Shown: one piece after another, positions 46,511 through 55,865 of the stretch | How positions within the stretch are numbered: the stretch's first letter is position 1 | Layout: the number at the start of each line of letters is the position of its first letter | From: Caldovatus sediminis | Lineage (GTDB): Bacteria; Pseudomonadota; Alphaproteobacteria; Acetobacterales; Acetobacteraceae | Direction of reading: 5' to 3' | Assembly (NCBI RefSeq): GCF_014644455.1 | Contig: NZ_BMKS01000011.1 | Span: forward strand, 1 to 64,000 | Length of the DNA stretch: 64,000 nt | Program-made: the position numbers and the translations under genes | Notes under the pieces: generated by a model | Databases searched by the model: none | Told to the model about the DNA's origin: nothing | The model's input: only the letters and a program-made list of their open reading frames with translations

Positions 46511-47628
46511 CCACCATCCCCGCCATCCCGCTGCGCAACCCCGCGGAGGCCCGGCTGTCGCCGCGCCCCGCCCCCGTCGCCCCCCTCGCCGACCACCAGC
46601 ACCGTTCCGTCACCCTGCAGTTCGACGACAACGCGCTGCTGCCGATGCTCTACGGGGAGCACGACCGCCACCTCGCCCGCATCGAGCAGGCGCTCGGCGT
46701 CCGCCTGGCCTCGCGCGGCAACCGGCTCTCCATCGCCGGCAGCCCGGAGCGGACGGAACTCGCCGAGGCGGCGCTGCTCGCCCTGTGGAAGCGGCTCGAG
46801 CGCGGCCAGCCGGTCGGCACCGCCGAGGTCGAGGCGGCGCTCCGCCTCGCCGAGGGCGGCGCCGAGCAGGGCGAGCCGCGCCTGCCGCTCGCCGACCTGC
46901 CGGCGATCCGCACGCGCAAGGGCGCGATCGCGCCGCGCAGCGCCGGCCAGGCCGCCTACATCGAGATGCTGGCGCGCCACGAGATGGTCTTCGGCATCGG
47001 CCCGGCCGGCACCGGCAAGACCTACCTCGCCGTGGCGCAGGGCGTGGCGCTGCTGCAGACCGGGCGGGTGGACCGCATCGTGCTCAGCCGGCCGGCGGTC
47101 GAGGCGGGCGAGCGGCTCGGCTTCCTGCCGGGCGACATGAAGGAGAAGGTGGACCCCTACCTCCGCCCGCTCTACGACGCGCTGCACGACATGCTCCCCG
47201 CCGAGCAGGTCGCGCGCCGCATCGCCTCGGGCGAGATCGAGATCGCGCCGCTCGCCTTCATGCGCGGCCGCACCCTCGCGCACTGCTACGCCATCCTCGA
47301 CGAGGCGCAGAACACCACGCCGGCGCAGATCAAGATGTTCCTCACCCGGATGGGCGAGGGCTCGCGCATGGTGATCACCGGCGACCCGAGCCAGGTGGAC
47401 CTGCCCCCCGGCCAGCCGAGCGGCCTCGCCGAGGCGCTGCGGACGCTGGAGGGGGTGGAGGGCATCGCCGTCGCGCGCTTCGGCGACCGCGACGTGGTGC
47501 GGCATCCCCTGGTGGCGCGCATCGTCGCGGCCTATGACCGGGCCGAGGCGGGCCGCGGCCCGTCGGAGTTCGACCGGCGCCCGGGCGGAGGGGGCGCGAA
47601 GAAGGAGAGGGATGGAACCGCGAAGTAG
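46507..47628 (+). CDS. ybeZ: PhoH-like ATPase
   Basis: 373 aa from a TTG at 46507 that overlaps the miaB stop (TTGA), with GAGGAG upstream. The N-terminal KH-like region is followed by the PhoH core: Walker [16 protein letters not shown], then [20 protein letters not shown], Walker B-type [19 protein letters not shown] and TGDPSQVDL. It is probably an RNA-linked NTPase acting with YbeY in rRNA maturation. The ybeY start lies 17 nt inside its 3' end. Confidence 0.92.
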   Translation: MTTIPAIPLRNPAEARLSPRPAPVAPLADHQHRSVTLQFDDNALLPMLYGEHDRHLARIEQALGVRLASRGNRLSIAGSPERTELAEAALLALWKRLERGQPVGTAEVEAALRLAEGGAEQGEPRLPLADLPAIRTRKGAIAPRSAGQAAYIEMLARHEMVFGIGPAGTGKTYLAVAQGVALLQTGRVDRIVLSRPAVEAGERLGFLPGDMKEKVDPYLRPLYDALHDMLPAEQVARRIASGEIEIAPLAFMRGRTLAHCYAILDEAQNTTPAQIKMFLTRMGEGSRMVITGDPSQVDLPPGQPSGLAEALRTLEGVEGIAVARFGDRDVVRHPLVARIVAAYDRAEAGRGPSEFDRRPGGGGAKKERDGTAK

Positions 47629-48145
47629 CCGTCCCGGCCGCGCGCCCGCGGAGACGCGGGCGGTGACGGCCGGGCCCCGGAGGGAGGCGCCGCCGGAGGT
47701 GGACGTCTCCGTGATCCTCGCGGCGCCGGGCTGGCGCGCCGCGGTGCCCCGCGTCGAGCGCCTGGCCCGGCGGGCGGCCGAGGCCGCGCTCCGCGAGGCC
47801 GGGCGGGGCGGGGCGATCACCGTGCTCCTCGCCGGCGACCGCGAGTTGCGCCGCCTGAACGGGCGCCACCGCGGCAAGGCGAAGCCCACCAACGTGCTGA
47901 GCTTCCCGGGCGCGGCGCCGCCGCATCTCGGCGACCTCGCGCTCGCGCTCGGCGTGGTGCGCCGCGAGGCGCGGGCGAACCGCCGGCCGACGCACGCCCA
48001 CCTCGCGCACCTCGTCGCCCACGGCGCGCTGCACCTCGCCGGCCACGACCACCTGCACGCCGGCGAGGCGCGGCGGATGGAACGCGCCGAGGCGCGGGTG
48101 ATGCGCCGCCTCGGCCTGCCCAACCCCTGGCGGGGGGCGACGTGA
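47612..48145 (+). CDS. ybeY: rRNA maturation endoribonuclease YbeY
   Basis: 177 aa from the ATG at 47612, with GGAGAGGG just upstream inside phoH. The zinc site [11 protein letters not shown] and the [12 protein letters not shown] motif are intact. It processes the 16S rRNA 3' end and takes part in ribosome quality control. Its stop overlaps the corC ATG (TGATG). Confidence 0.95.
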   Translation: MEPRSSRPGRAPAETRAVTAGPRREAPPEVDVSVILAAPGWRAAVPRVERLARRAAEAALREAGRGGAITVLLAGDRELRRLNGRHRGKAKPTNVLSFPGAAPPHLGDLALALGVVRREARANRRPTHAHLAHLVAHGALHLAGHDHLHAGEARRMERAEARVMRRLGLPNPWRGAT

Positions 48146-49152
48146 TGGGCGAGGACGGACCGCACCCGCCGCGCGACGGCGGCGGCAGTCCCACCGGGCC
48201 GGAGCGCGGCCTGTTCTGGCGCCTCCAGGGCCTGCTGCGCCGGCGCGAGGCCGAGAGCGTCCGCGACCGCGTCGAGGAGCTGATCGAGGGCCGCGCCGAG
48301 GACGCGAACGGCGGCCGCCGCGCCGCGGCCGAGGAGCTCGACGCGCACGAGCGGGTGCTGCTGCGCAACGTGCTGCGCCTGCGCGGCAAGACCGCCTACG
48401 ACGTGATGGTGCCGCGCGCCGACATCACGGCGATGCCGGAGAACCTGACGCTCGACCAGGCGATCCGCCTGATCCAGCGCGAGGGCCACAGCCGCTACCC
48501 GGTGTTCCGCGAGAACCTCGACGACATCGTCGGCATGGTCCACATCAAGGACGTCTTCGCCGCGATCGGGCGCGAGCAGCAGGGCCAGCCCTTCAGCCTG
48601 AAGGCGATCCTGCGCAAGCCGCTCTTCGTCGTCCCCTCGGTGCCGGTGCTCGACCTGCTGCTGCAGATGCGCCAGGCGCGCATCCACATGGCCCTGGTGG
48701 TGGACGAGTACGGCGGCATTGACGGCCTGATCACCATCGAGGACCTGGTCGAGACCATCGTCGGCGACATCAGCGACGAGCACGACGAGCCGGCGCCGCC
48801 GCAGATCGTCGAGCGGCCGGACGGCACGCTGGAGCTCGACGCGCGCACCCCGGTCGAGCTGTTCGAGAGCCGGCTCGGCGCGGTGCTGACCGCCGAGGAG
48901 CGCGCCGCCGACATCGACACGGTGGGCGGGCTCGTCTTCACCCTCGCCGGCCGCGTGCCGGCGCGGGGCGAGCTGATCTCGCACCCCTCCGGGCTGGAGT
49001 TCCAGGTGCTGGAGGCCGATCCGCGGCGCATCCGCCGGCTGCGGGTGCGCCGCCCGGGCATGGGGCCGCCCGCCGGCGCGCCGCAGCCGGGTTCCCTGCC
49101 CCCGGGCGCCTCGCCGCCGCCGCCGGACTCGATGCCGCGGGCGGCGGAGTAG
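48145..49152 (+). CDS. CorC/HlyC-family CBS-domain protein
   Basis: 335 aa from the ATG at 48145. A GTG at 48142 is possible. Two CBS motifs are in TAYDVMVPRADITAMPENLT and FSLKAILRKPLFVVPSVPVL, with the YPVFRENLDDIVGMVHIKDV block between. The C-terminal CorC/HlyC domain follows (LGAVLTAEERAADIDTVGGL). It belongs to a group linked to Mg2+/Co2+ transport. In most relatives lnt (apolipoprotein N-acyltransferase) comes next, but it is absent here. The last ~25 residues are Pro/Gly-rich. Confidence 0.92.
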   Translation: MGEDGPHPPRDGGGSPTGPERGLFWRLQGLLRRREAESVRDRVEELIEGRAEDANGGRRAAAEELDAHERVLLRNVLRLRGKTAYDVMVPRADITAMPENLTLDQAIRLIQREGHSRYPVFRENLDDIVGMVHIKDVFAAIGREQQGQPFSLKAILRKPLFVVPSVPVLDLLLQMRQARIHMALVVDEYGGIDGLITIEDLVETIVGDISDEHDEPAPPQIVERPDGTLELDARTPVELFESRLGAVLTAEERAADIDTVGGLVFTLAGRVPARGELISHPSGLEFQVLEADPRRIRRLRVRRPGMGPPAGAPQPGSLPPGASPPPPDSMPRAAE

Positions 49153-49286
49153 GCGGCCCGCCCACCGGCGCCCCGCCGCGTCCGTTCCGGACCGGGGAGG
49201 TCCGCACGGGACGGGTGGACGCGACGGGGCGGCCTCGAGGGGCGCTCGGCAATCCGGGCATGCCGGTCTGGCTCGGCCTCCTGCGT

Positions 49287-49392
49287 TAGGAGGGCAGATC
49301 GCGGACGGCTGGAACGGCCGGAAGCGCGACCCTGCTCGGCCAACGACGAGCGGGAGCCGTGCAGCGAGCACGGCCAAGCGAAAACGGCGCCA
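49287..49392 (-). repeat. Dispersed 3'-end repeat, copy D
   Basis: On the minus strand GGCGCCGTTTTCGCTTGGCC, then GTGCTCGCTGCACGGCTCCC, to a right end near GCGGACGGC/GATCTGCCCTCC. It starts about 8-10 nt after the dsbD-like stop (TAG at 49400-49402). It is near full length relative to copy C but without its terminal 10-bp palindromes. Confidence 0.7.
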
Positions 49393-49399
49393 GCGAGCG

Positions 49400-51571
49400 C
49401 TATCGCCGCGCCGCCGCCTCCGCGACCGGGGCCGACCCCCCGACGCCGGCCGCCGCCAGCGCGCGCAGCACGATGCCCTCGGTGAGGATCTGCGGCAGCA
49501 CCTCAGGCGGCCCGCCGTCGGCGGGATAGATCAGGTAGAGCGGCACGCCCTCGCGCCCATGCGCGCGCAGCAGGGCGCCGACCGCCGGATCGCCGCGCGT
49601 CCAGTCGGCCTTCAGGTAGGCGACGCGGCCGGCGGCGAAGGCCGCGCGCACCGCCGCGGCGCGCAGCGCCACGCGTTCGTTGACCTGGCAGCTGAGGCAC
49701 CAAGCGGCGGTGGCGTTGACGAAGACCGGCCGGCCCTCCGCGCGCAGCGCGGCGAGGCGGGCCTCGGACCAGGGTTCGGCGCCGTCCGCCGCGTCCGGGG
49801 CGGCGGCGGAGGCCGCGGCGGAAGCGGAAGGGGCGACGGTCAGGCCGGGCAGCAGGGCAGTGGCGGCGAGCGCGGCGGCGAGCGCGAGGCCGGCACCGAT
49901 CCGGCCGGCGCGGACCCCGCCCGCGCGCTGCGCCGCGCCGAGCGCCCAGGCGCCGAAGCCGACCAGCACGCCGCCGAGCAGCGCGACCAGCACCCCGTCC
50001 GGCCCCGCCTGCTGCGCCAGCACCCAGACGAGCCAGGCCGCCGCGCCGAACATCGGGAAGGCGAGGCCCTGGCGCAGCCGCTCCATCCACGGCCCGGGCC
50101 GCGGCAGGGCGCGGGCGAGCCCGGGCGCGGCCGCCAGCGCCGCCGAGGGCGCGGCGAGGCCGAGGCCGAGGGCGAGGAACACCGCGAGCGTCGCCGCCGG
50201 GTCCATCGCCAGCGCCGCGCCGATCGCGGCGGCCATGAAGGGCGCGGTGCAGGGCGTGGCGAGCAGCACCGCGAGCACGCCGGTCGCGGCGCTGCCGAGC
50301 AGCGTGCCGTGGCGGCGCGCGGCGATCCCGCCCGCAACGTTGGCCGCGGCGGCCACCGGCGCCCCGCCATGGCCCAGCGCATAGACGCCGGCGAGGTTGA
50401 GCCCGACGGCGAGCATCAGCCAGGCCATGCCGGCGACGAAGGCCGGGGCGGTGAACTGGAAGCCCCAGCCGGCCGCCGCCCCGGCCGCGCGCAGCCCGAG
50501 CAGCAGCCCGCCGAGCGCCGCGAAGGCGGCGACGACGCCGAGCGTGTAGCCCATCGCCTCGCGCCGCACCGCGCCGCGCGCCGCGCCGGCGAGCCGCGCC
50601 AGCCCCAGCGCCTTCATCGCCAGCACCGGGAAGACGCAGGGCATCAGGTTGAGCAGCAGGCCGCCGAGCAGCGCCAGGCCGATCGCCTGCCACAGCGCCG
50701 ACGCAGCCGCGGGCGCCGCCGCGGCGGCCGCGACGGGGGCGGCCAGGGCGAAGGCGGCGCGCCGCCCGCCGCCATCGGTGATCGCCAGCACGCCGGAGAG
50801 GGATCCGGGGAGGGCGGCGGCGCTCTCGGCGCGGGTGAGGGCGAGGGCGAGGCCGCCCACGCGCACCGTCAGGCGCTGCGGCGCGGCGTGGTCGAGCGCG
50901 TCGGGCGCGTCGGGGAAGAAGAAGGCCTCGCGCACCGTGGCCGGCGACAGGCCGGGGCCGTCGAGGAGGAGCCGCGCCGCCCGGCCGGGCCCGGCCTCGA
51001 CGCGTGCCGCCCAGGGCGCGGGGCGGGGCTGCGCCGCCTCGGCGGCGGCGAAGAGCGGCGCGAGGGCGGGATCGGGGCGGGCCGCGGCCGCGACCGGGAG
51101 GTCGAGACGGAACCGGCCCGTCTCCGGGATGCAGATCTGCTCGCAGACGAGCCAGGTGGCCTCGGCCTCGACCGGAAGCGAGCCGCCGGGGGCGAGCCCC
51201 GCCGGCGGGGTGACGCGCAGCGGCAGCAGGACCTCGCCCTGGTAACCGAAGTTCACGAGCGGGCCGTAGGGGATGCGCTGCGGGGCGGGCCACTCGATCG
51301 GGCCGGCGGCGGCGCCTTCCGGCAGGCGCAGCATGATCTCGGGCGGGGCGCCGGCGTCGCCGGCGTTCTTCCAGTAGGTGTGCCAGCCGGGGGCGAGGCG
51401 CAGGCGCAGCCCGATCCGGAACGGTTCGTCCGGCGCGACGGCCGCGGCCTCCGCCGCCAGGGTGGCGGTGGCGCGCGGCGAGACGACGGGCGCGCTCTCG
51501 AGCGCCAGGGCGGGCGGCGGGACGGCGCCGAGGGCGGCGAGCAGGGCCAGGGCGGCGAGGAAGAGGCGCAT
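49400..51571 (-). CDS. Thiol:disulfide interchange protein, DsbD/ScsB-like
   Basis: 723 aa from the ATG at 51571. Signal peptide, then an N-terminal DsbD-alpha-like beta domain (PGWHTYWKNAGDAGAPPEIM, TWLVCEQICIPETG). Eight or so membrane helices follow with the two transmembrane Cys in LNLMPCVFPVL and LLATPCTAPFM. The C-terminal thioredoxin domain has WCLSC (NATAAWCLSCQVNERVAL). It moves electrons from the cytosol to periplasmic thiol proteins. A copper-linked ScsB role is a common alternative for the long N-terminal type. Confidence 0.92.
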   Translation of the reverse strand: MRLFLAALALLAALGAVPPPALALESAPVVSPRATATLAAEAAAVAPDEPFRIGLRLRLAPGWHTYWKNAGDAGAPPEIMLRLPEGAAAGPIEWPAPQRIPYGPLVNFGYQGEVLLPLRVTPPAGLAPGGSLPVEAEATWLVCEQICIPETGRFRLDLPVAAAARPDPALAPLFAAAEAAQPRPAPWAARVEAGPGRAARLLLDGPGLSPATVREAFFFPDAPDALDHAAPQRLTVRVGGLALALTRAESAAALPGSLSGVLAITDGGGRRAAFALAAPVAAAAAAPAAASALWQAIGLALLGGLLLNLMPCVFPVLAMKALGLARLAGAARGAVRREAMGYTLGVVAAFAALGGLLLGLRAAGAAAGWGFQFTAPAFVAGMAWLMLAVGLNLAGVYALGHGGAPVAAAANVAGGIAARRHGTLLGSAATGVLAVLLATPCTAPFMAAAIGAALAMDPAATLAVFLALGLGLAAPSAALAAAPGLARALPRPGPWMERLRQGLAFPMFGAAAWLVWVLAQQAGPDGVLVALLGGVLVGFGAWALGAAQRAGGVRAGRIGAGLALAAALAATALLPGLTVAPSASAAASAAAPDAADGAEPWSEARLAALRAEGRPVFVNATAAWCLSCQVNERVALRAAAVRAAFAAGRVAYLKADWTRGDPAVGALLRAHGREGVPLYLIYPADGGPPEVLPQILTEGIVLRALAAAGVGGSAPVAEAAARR

Positions 51572-51817
51572 CGCGGCCGGATAGAACGGGACGGGAGGCG
51601 CCCCGGACAAGCCCCGATCGGCGCGGGACTGCCGCGCCCGCGCCGCACCCCGCCCGGGGCGGCCGGCAGCGCCGTCCGGGGCCTGCCATGCCGGTCGCCG
51701 TGCCTGCCGGCGATCGTGCGCGCGAGCGGAACCCCTGCCCGCGGCCGGTCCCGCCGCCGCGCCAGGCGCGCGGGCGCAGGGGTCGGCCGCCGGTGCGATC
51801 GCGCCCCCGGCCGGCGG

Positions 51818-52690
51818 CTACTCCCCGCCGAGGAAGTCGCGGGTCCAGGCGGCGTAGCGCTCCTCCCGCATCAGGCGCGCCATGAAGCCGGAGGGCGGCA
51901 GGCCGGGGAGGTCCGCCGGCTTCACGCCCTCGCGCAGCGCCTTCAGCGTCGCGTGCACCGCCTGCGCCGCGGCGGCGATTCCCTGGTGCCCCTGCAGCGC
52001 GATCCGCACCCGGTGCGCGGCGAGGAGCGCGCGGTCGGCCAGCTCGCCCTCGATGCTGCCGAGGATCAGCGGCAGCCGCGTCGCCTCGGCGATCGCGGCG
52101 AGCTGCGCCCGCGTCTTCACGCCGGTGAAGAAGAGCGCGTCGGCGCCCGCCGCCTCGTAGGCCCGGGCGCGGGCGATCGCCTCCTCGACGCCGGCGATCT
52201 GCACCGCCCCGGTGCGGGCGACGACGAGGAAGGCCGGATCGTCCCGCCCGGCCAGCGCGGCGCGGATCTTGCCGAGCCCCTCCTCGCGCGAGACGAGCTG
52301 CGGCTTGGCGGCGCCGTGGGGCTGGGGGAGCAGCGTGTCCTCGATGGTGGCGGCGGCGATGCCGGCGGCCTCGACCTCCTGGATCGTGCGCATGGCGTTG
52401 AGCGCGTTGCCGTAGCCGTGGTCCGCGTCCACCAGCACCGGCAGGTCGGGGGCGGCGCGGCAGATGCGGCGGCACTGCTCGGCGAACTCGGAGAGCGTCA
52501 CCAGGATCAGGTCGGGCGCGCCGAGCACCGCGAGCGAGGCGGTGGAGCCGGCGAACATGCCGAGCTCGAAGCCGATGTCCTGCGCGATGCGCGCCGAGAG
52601 CGGATCGTACACCGACGCGGGATGGTGGCACGCCGCGCCGGCGAGGAGGGCGCGCACGCGCTCGCGGCGGCGGGTGGCGGTGGTGGACAT
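51818..52690 (-). CDS. PEP mutase/isocitrate lyase family enzyme (oxaloacetate decarboxylase-type)
   Basis: 290 aa from the ATG at 52690. The N-terminus (HHPASVYDPLSARIAQDIGF, then ELGMFAGSTASLAVLGAPDL) and VDADHGYGNALNAMRTIQEV with IEDTLLPQPHGA are typical of the PA4872-like branch of the isocitrate lyase/PEP mutase superfamily. Members of that branch were shown to decarboxylate oxaloacetate. The Asp/His/Glu metal site is present. Its partner genes are not obvious. Confidence 0.8.
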   Translation of the reverse strand: MSTTATRRRERVRALLAGAACHHPASVYDPLSARIAQDIGFELGMFAGSTASLAVLGAPDLILVTLSEFAEQCRRICRAAPDLPVLVDADHGYGNALNAMRTIQEVEAAGIAAATIEDTLLPQPHGAAKPQLVSREEGLGKIRAALAGRDDPAFLVVARTGAVQIAGVEEAIARARAYEAAGADALFFTGVKTRAQLAAIAEATRLPLILGSIEGELADRALLAAHRVRIALQGHQGIAAAAQAVHATLKALREGVKPADLPGLPPSGFMARLMREERYAAWTRDFLGGE

Positions 52691-52836
52691 CGGCGGCGTT
52701 TCCCCTGGCGGTCGGTCCGGCTGGCGCGCCACTCTGCCCGAGGGCGGGCCGGCCGGCGAGTGCCGCGGCGCCGGTTGCCCGCGGCGCGGCCAGGGCGCTT
52801 GATGCGGCTCCCCGCGTCTGCGACACAGGAAACGGA

Positions 52837-53121
52837 ATGAGCGGCAAGGTCGTCAGCCTCGTCCGGGCCAGCGGCTCCGACGACACGATGTGGGCGGTGG
52901 TGGCCCGGGTGGGGAAGGCAAGCCAGGTGGCCGAGATCTACCGGAGCCGCGCCGCCGCCCTCGCCGATCGCGACTGGCGCGAGCAGCAGGTGCGGGCCTA
53001 CGCGTCCTTCCTGCAGAGTTGCGGACGGCCGGTGCCGTTCTACAGCGTCGCGCCGATCCGGCGTGCCGACCTGCCCCGGCGCTGGCGGCCCCTGCCGGCG
53101 CTCGGCTTCCTCCAGGGCTGA
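52837..53121 (+). CDS. Small conserved-looking protein of unknown function
   Basis: 94 aa. A clear ribosome site (AGGAAACGGA) precedes the ATG. The N-terminus (MSGKVVSLVRASGSDDTMWA, then VVARVGKASQVAEIYRSRAA) is mixed alpha/beta, and the C-terminus is Arg/Pro-rich. It has a CysGly-Arg-Pro segment (LQSCGRPVPFYSVAP). The gene stands alone between two minus-strand genes, and its stop lies inside a dispersed repeat (copy E). I do not know the family. Confidence 0.6.
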   Translation: MSGKVVSLVRASGSDDTMWAVVARVGKASQVAEIYRSRAAALADRDWREQQVRAYASFLQSCGRPVPFYSVAPIRRADLPRRWRPLPALGFLQG

Positions 53122-53192
53122 GGGCCGCTTTCGCGCGGCCGTGCCCGCGGCAACGGCTCTCGCGCGTCGCTTGTCGAGCGCCAGTCCGCTGG
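53121..53192 (+). repeat. Dispersed 3'-end repeat, copy E
   Basis: It begins AGGGCCGCTTTCGCGCGGCC at the stop of the preceding gene, then GTGCCCGCGGCAACGGCTCT, CGCGCGTCGCTTGTCGAGCG. It is the most diverged copy, but the spacing of the palindromic parts is kept. Confidence 0.65.
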
Positions 53193-53246
53193 CGATTGGC
53201 CCCTTGCCGGTCGCGGGCAGACGGCACCAGGCCGCGCGGCGGTTCC

Positions 53247-53915
53247 TCAGGCGCCGCCTTGCCGGCCGGCCGGCGCGCCGCCGCCGTGCACGACGCCGAG
53301 CTCCAGCGCGGCGCGGTGCAGCCGGGCGGCGAATTCCCCCTCCGGCCCGAGGTCGGGCGGCGGCGGCAGGGCCCTCATCGCGTCGAGCAGCGCGGTGCTG
53401 GCCGGGATCAGCACGCCGCAGGCGACCGCGAACTCGGGATCGGCGTCCGCCACCCGCGCCGCGAAGGGCAGGCCCGGGCGGGCGATGGAGGCGAGCGTCT
53501 CGTCCATCAGCCGCACCGGGGCGCCCGCGCCCATCTCGTCGAGCAGGACGCCGCCTTCCGGGTGCCGGTCGCGGATCCGGAACAGCGACAGGCGCGAGGC
53601 GCGCAGCGCGGCGAGCAGGCGCGCGCGCTCGGAGCCCGCCTCCGGCCGCGGGCGGAGCTGCGCCGCGTAGCGGTCGATGCCGCGCGGCAGGCGCCCGACC
53701 GCGGCGTAGAGGCCGAGATCGTAGAGCAGCACCGCCGCCGCCTCGTGCGGCACCGCCGGCTGCCGCCCGTCCCAGAGGCCGAGGTAGCGGGCATGGGCGA
53801 CGACGCTCGGCCGCGGCACATGGGCGAGCGCGGCGGTCTGCATCTCCAGCCGCAACGCGGCGAGGCGGCGGTAGCGCTCGATCGGCGAGAGCGCGGGCGC
53901 GGCGGGATCAGACAG
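53247..53915 (-). CDS. Hypothetical protein at the end of the dehydrogenase operon, possible CTG start
   Basis: 222 aa if it starts at a CTG at 53915, which overlaps the end of the Ldh2 gene (CTGTCTGA) and gives SDPAAPALSPIERYRRLAAL, a natural-looking N-terminus. The first normal start codon is a TTG at 53855 that removes 20 coding-like residues. The protein is helical (YDLGLYAAVGRLPRGIDRYA, LFRIRDRHPEGGVLLDEMGA) with an Ala/Arg-rich composition. It is the last gene of the sugar-type operon. No family recognised. Confidence 0.55.
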   Translation of the reverse strand: MSDPAAPALSPIERYRRLAALRLEMQTAALAHVPRPSVVAHARYLGLWDGRQPAVPHEAAAVLLYDLGLYAAVGRLPRGIDRYAAQLRPRPEAGSERARLLAALRASRLSLFRIRDRHPEGGVLLDEMGAGAPVRLMDETLASIARPGLPFAARVADADPEFAVACGVLIPASTALLDAMRALPPPPDLGPEGEFAARLHRAALELGVVHGGGAPAGRQGGA

Positions 53916-54999
53916 GGGGCCTCACTCCGAGCCGCCGCGCCGTGGCGAGGATCGAGTCCCAGGTGTCGCGCTGCAGCGGCACGCCGTTGGCGAGGCGCTC
54001 GGCGCGGGTGCGGGCCTCCGGCTCGCCGGGGGCGAGGACCTCGCCGCCCGGCGTGGCGGGGCGGCTCGCCTTGACCCAGTCCACATAGGCGCGGCCGGCG
54101 CGCTGGAATTCCGCCTGCGTGCCGAAATGCGCGGGCGAGAGGTAGATCGAGAGCATGCCGTTGGCGATGCGCCCGCGCTCCTCGACGGGGCCGGAGGTGC
54201 CGCCGCCGGTCAGCGCGCCGGCGAGCAGCTCGCACATCAGGGCGAGGCCCGAGCCCTTGTGCTCGCCGAAGGCGCGGATCGCGCCCCGGCCGTTGGCGGG
54301 GCTGCGCGGGCCGACGCGCTCGTAGGGGCCGTAGAGGGTGTGGGGGTCGCCGGAGAGGCGGCCGTCGGGCTCGATCAGCGCATCGGGCGGCAGCGGCTTG
54401 CCGCCGTTGGAGGCGACGAGGACCTTGCCCTCGGCGACGAGGGAGGTGGCGAAGTCGAGCACGACGGGGCGGCCCTCGAGCGGGACGCCGATGGCGATCG
54501 GCGCGGTGGAGAAGCGCCGCTCCACGCCGCCGAAGGGGGCGACCAGGCAGGAGCCGGCGACGTTGACGAAGTGGATCGAGATCAGGCCGGCGGCGACGGC
54601 GCGCTCCGCGTAGTCGCCGACGCGGCCGATGTGGCCGGCGTTGCGCAGGCCGACGATGCAGGTGCCGTGCCGCTGCGCCCGCTCGATGCCGAGGGCGACG
54701 GCCTGGGGGGCGACGGTCTGGCCGAAGCCCCACTGGCCGTCGAGGAGGAGGAAGGTGCCGCCGTCGGTGACGGTCTCGACCGTCCGGCCCTTCACGACGT
54801 AGCCGGATTCCAGCCACTCGACGTAGCGCGGCACGCGGGCGACGCCGTGGCTGTCGTGGCCGGCGAGGTTGGCGCCGAGGAGGTGGGCGGCGATGCGCCC
54901 GGCCTCGGCGGCATCGCAGCCGGCGGCGAGGAAGATGTCGCGCACGAGGGATTCGAGCGCGTCGGCGCCGATCCGCACCGGGGCGGCCTGGCTGTCCAT
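53908..54999 (-). CDS. Malate/L-lactate/ureidoglycolate dehydrogenase family (Ldh2) enzyme
   Basis: 363 aa. The family motifs are DSHGVARVPRYVEWLESG, the catalytic-region LRNAGHIGRVGDYAERA, and VLDFATSLVAEGKVLVASNG with FGEHKGSGLALMCELLAGAL. Enzymes of this type are NAD(P)-dependent and oxidise or reduce 2-hydroxy acids or sugar acids. With an ABC sugar importer and an SDR upstream on the same strand, it probably acts on the imported compound or its product. Confidence 0.9.
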   Translation of the reverse strand: MDSQAAPVRIGADALESLVRDIFLAAGCDAAEAGRIAAHLLGANLAGHDSHGVARVPRYVEWLESGYVVKGRTVETVTDGGTFLLLDGQWGFGQTVAPQAVALGIERAQRHGTCIVGLRNAGHIGRVGDYAERAVAAGLISIHFVNVAGSCLVAPFGGVERRFSTAPIAIGVPLEGRPVVLDFATSLVAEGKVLVASNGGKPLPPDALIEPDGRLSGDPHTLYGPYERVGPRSPANGRGAIRAFGEHKGSGLALMCELLAGALTGGGTSGPVEERGRIANGMLSIYLSPAHFGTQAEFQRAGRAYVDWVKASRPATPGGEVLAPGEPEARTRAERLANGVPLQRDTWDSILATARRLGVRPPV

Positions 55000-55091
55000 G
55001 GGCAGGTGGTCCTGACTCGGTCCTTCGGCGTCCGGTTAGCAGGACGGGGCGGCGCCGTCATCCCGGCGCGGGCGTCGTCCGGCCCGCGCGC

Positions 55092-55865
55092 TCACGGCAT
55101 CGCCGCGATCTTCCGCGCGCCGGCGGCGAGGTGGCGCATGTAGGTCGGCGTGGTCAGCATCTCCGAGACGCAGACATGCGGCGGCAGGGTGGCGACGAAG
55201 ACCGCCATGGCGGCGAGGTCCTCGGGCTGGAGCAGCCGCGCGACGTCCTCCGGCGGCACCGGCTCGGGGCGGTTCTCGAGGATCGGGGTCGCGACCTCGC
55301 CCGGGCAGATGCAGGTGGAGCGGATGTTGTGGATGCCGTTCTCCTGGTTGATCGCCTCCGACAGCGCGACCAGGCCGTGCTTGGCGGCGATGTAGGCCGG
55401 GCCGGAGAGGAAGGAGACGCGCTTGCCGGCCATCGAGGCGATCTGGATGATCAGGCCCCCGCCCTTCGCCTTCATCCCCGGCAGCACCGCGACCGAGGTC
55501 ATGAAGGGCGCGGTGAGGTTGCCCTCGATCATCATCCGGATCGCGTCCGGCGTGAGCTGGTGCAGGTAGCGCCGCTTCAGGTTCACGCCGGCGTTGTTGA
55601 CCAGGATGTCGGGGGTGGCGCCGAGGGACTCCGCGATCGTCGCCAGCGCGCGCCCGATCTGCGCCGCGTCGGTCAGGTCGGCGGGCACGATCAGCGCGCT
55701 GCCGGCCGGCATCATCCCCGCAGTCTCGTGCAGCGGGGCCTCGCGCCGGCCTGTCAGCGCGACGCGCGCGCCCTCCCGCGCGAAGGCGACGGCGATGGCG
55801 CGGCCGATGCCGGAGCCGGCGCCGGTGACCCAGGCGATCCTGCCTTCCAGCCTTCCCCCGCTCAC
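55092..55865 (-). CDS. Short-chain dehydrogenase/reductase
   Basis: 257 aa. Cofactor motif TGAGSGIG (15-22), NNAG in ILVNNAGVN and the catalytic Ser/Tyr-Lys in [20 protein letters not shown]. The start overlaps the ABC ATPase stop (ATGA), so it is in that operon. It would oxidise the sugar, polyol or sugar acid brought in by the transporter. The residue pattern after the first strand (GRREAP) fits NADP or NAD use; not decidable. Confidence 0.9.
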   Translation of the reverse strand: MSGGRLEGRIAWVTGAGSGIGRAIAVAFAREGARVALTGRREAPLHETAGMMPAGSALIVPADLTDAAQIGRALATIAESLGATPDILVNNAGVNLKRRYLHQLTPDAIRMMIEGNLTAPFMTSVAVLPGMKAKGGGLIIQIASMAGKRVSFLSGPAYIAAKHGLVALSEAINQENGIHNIRSTCICPGEVATPILENRPEPVPPEDVARLLQPEDLAAMAVFVATLPPHVCVSEMLTTPTYMRHLAAGARKIAAMP

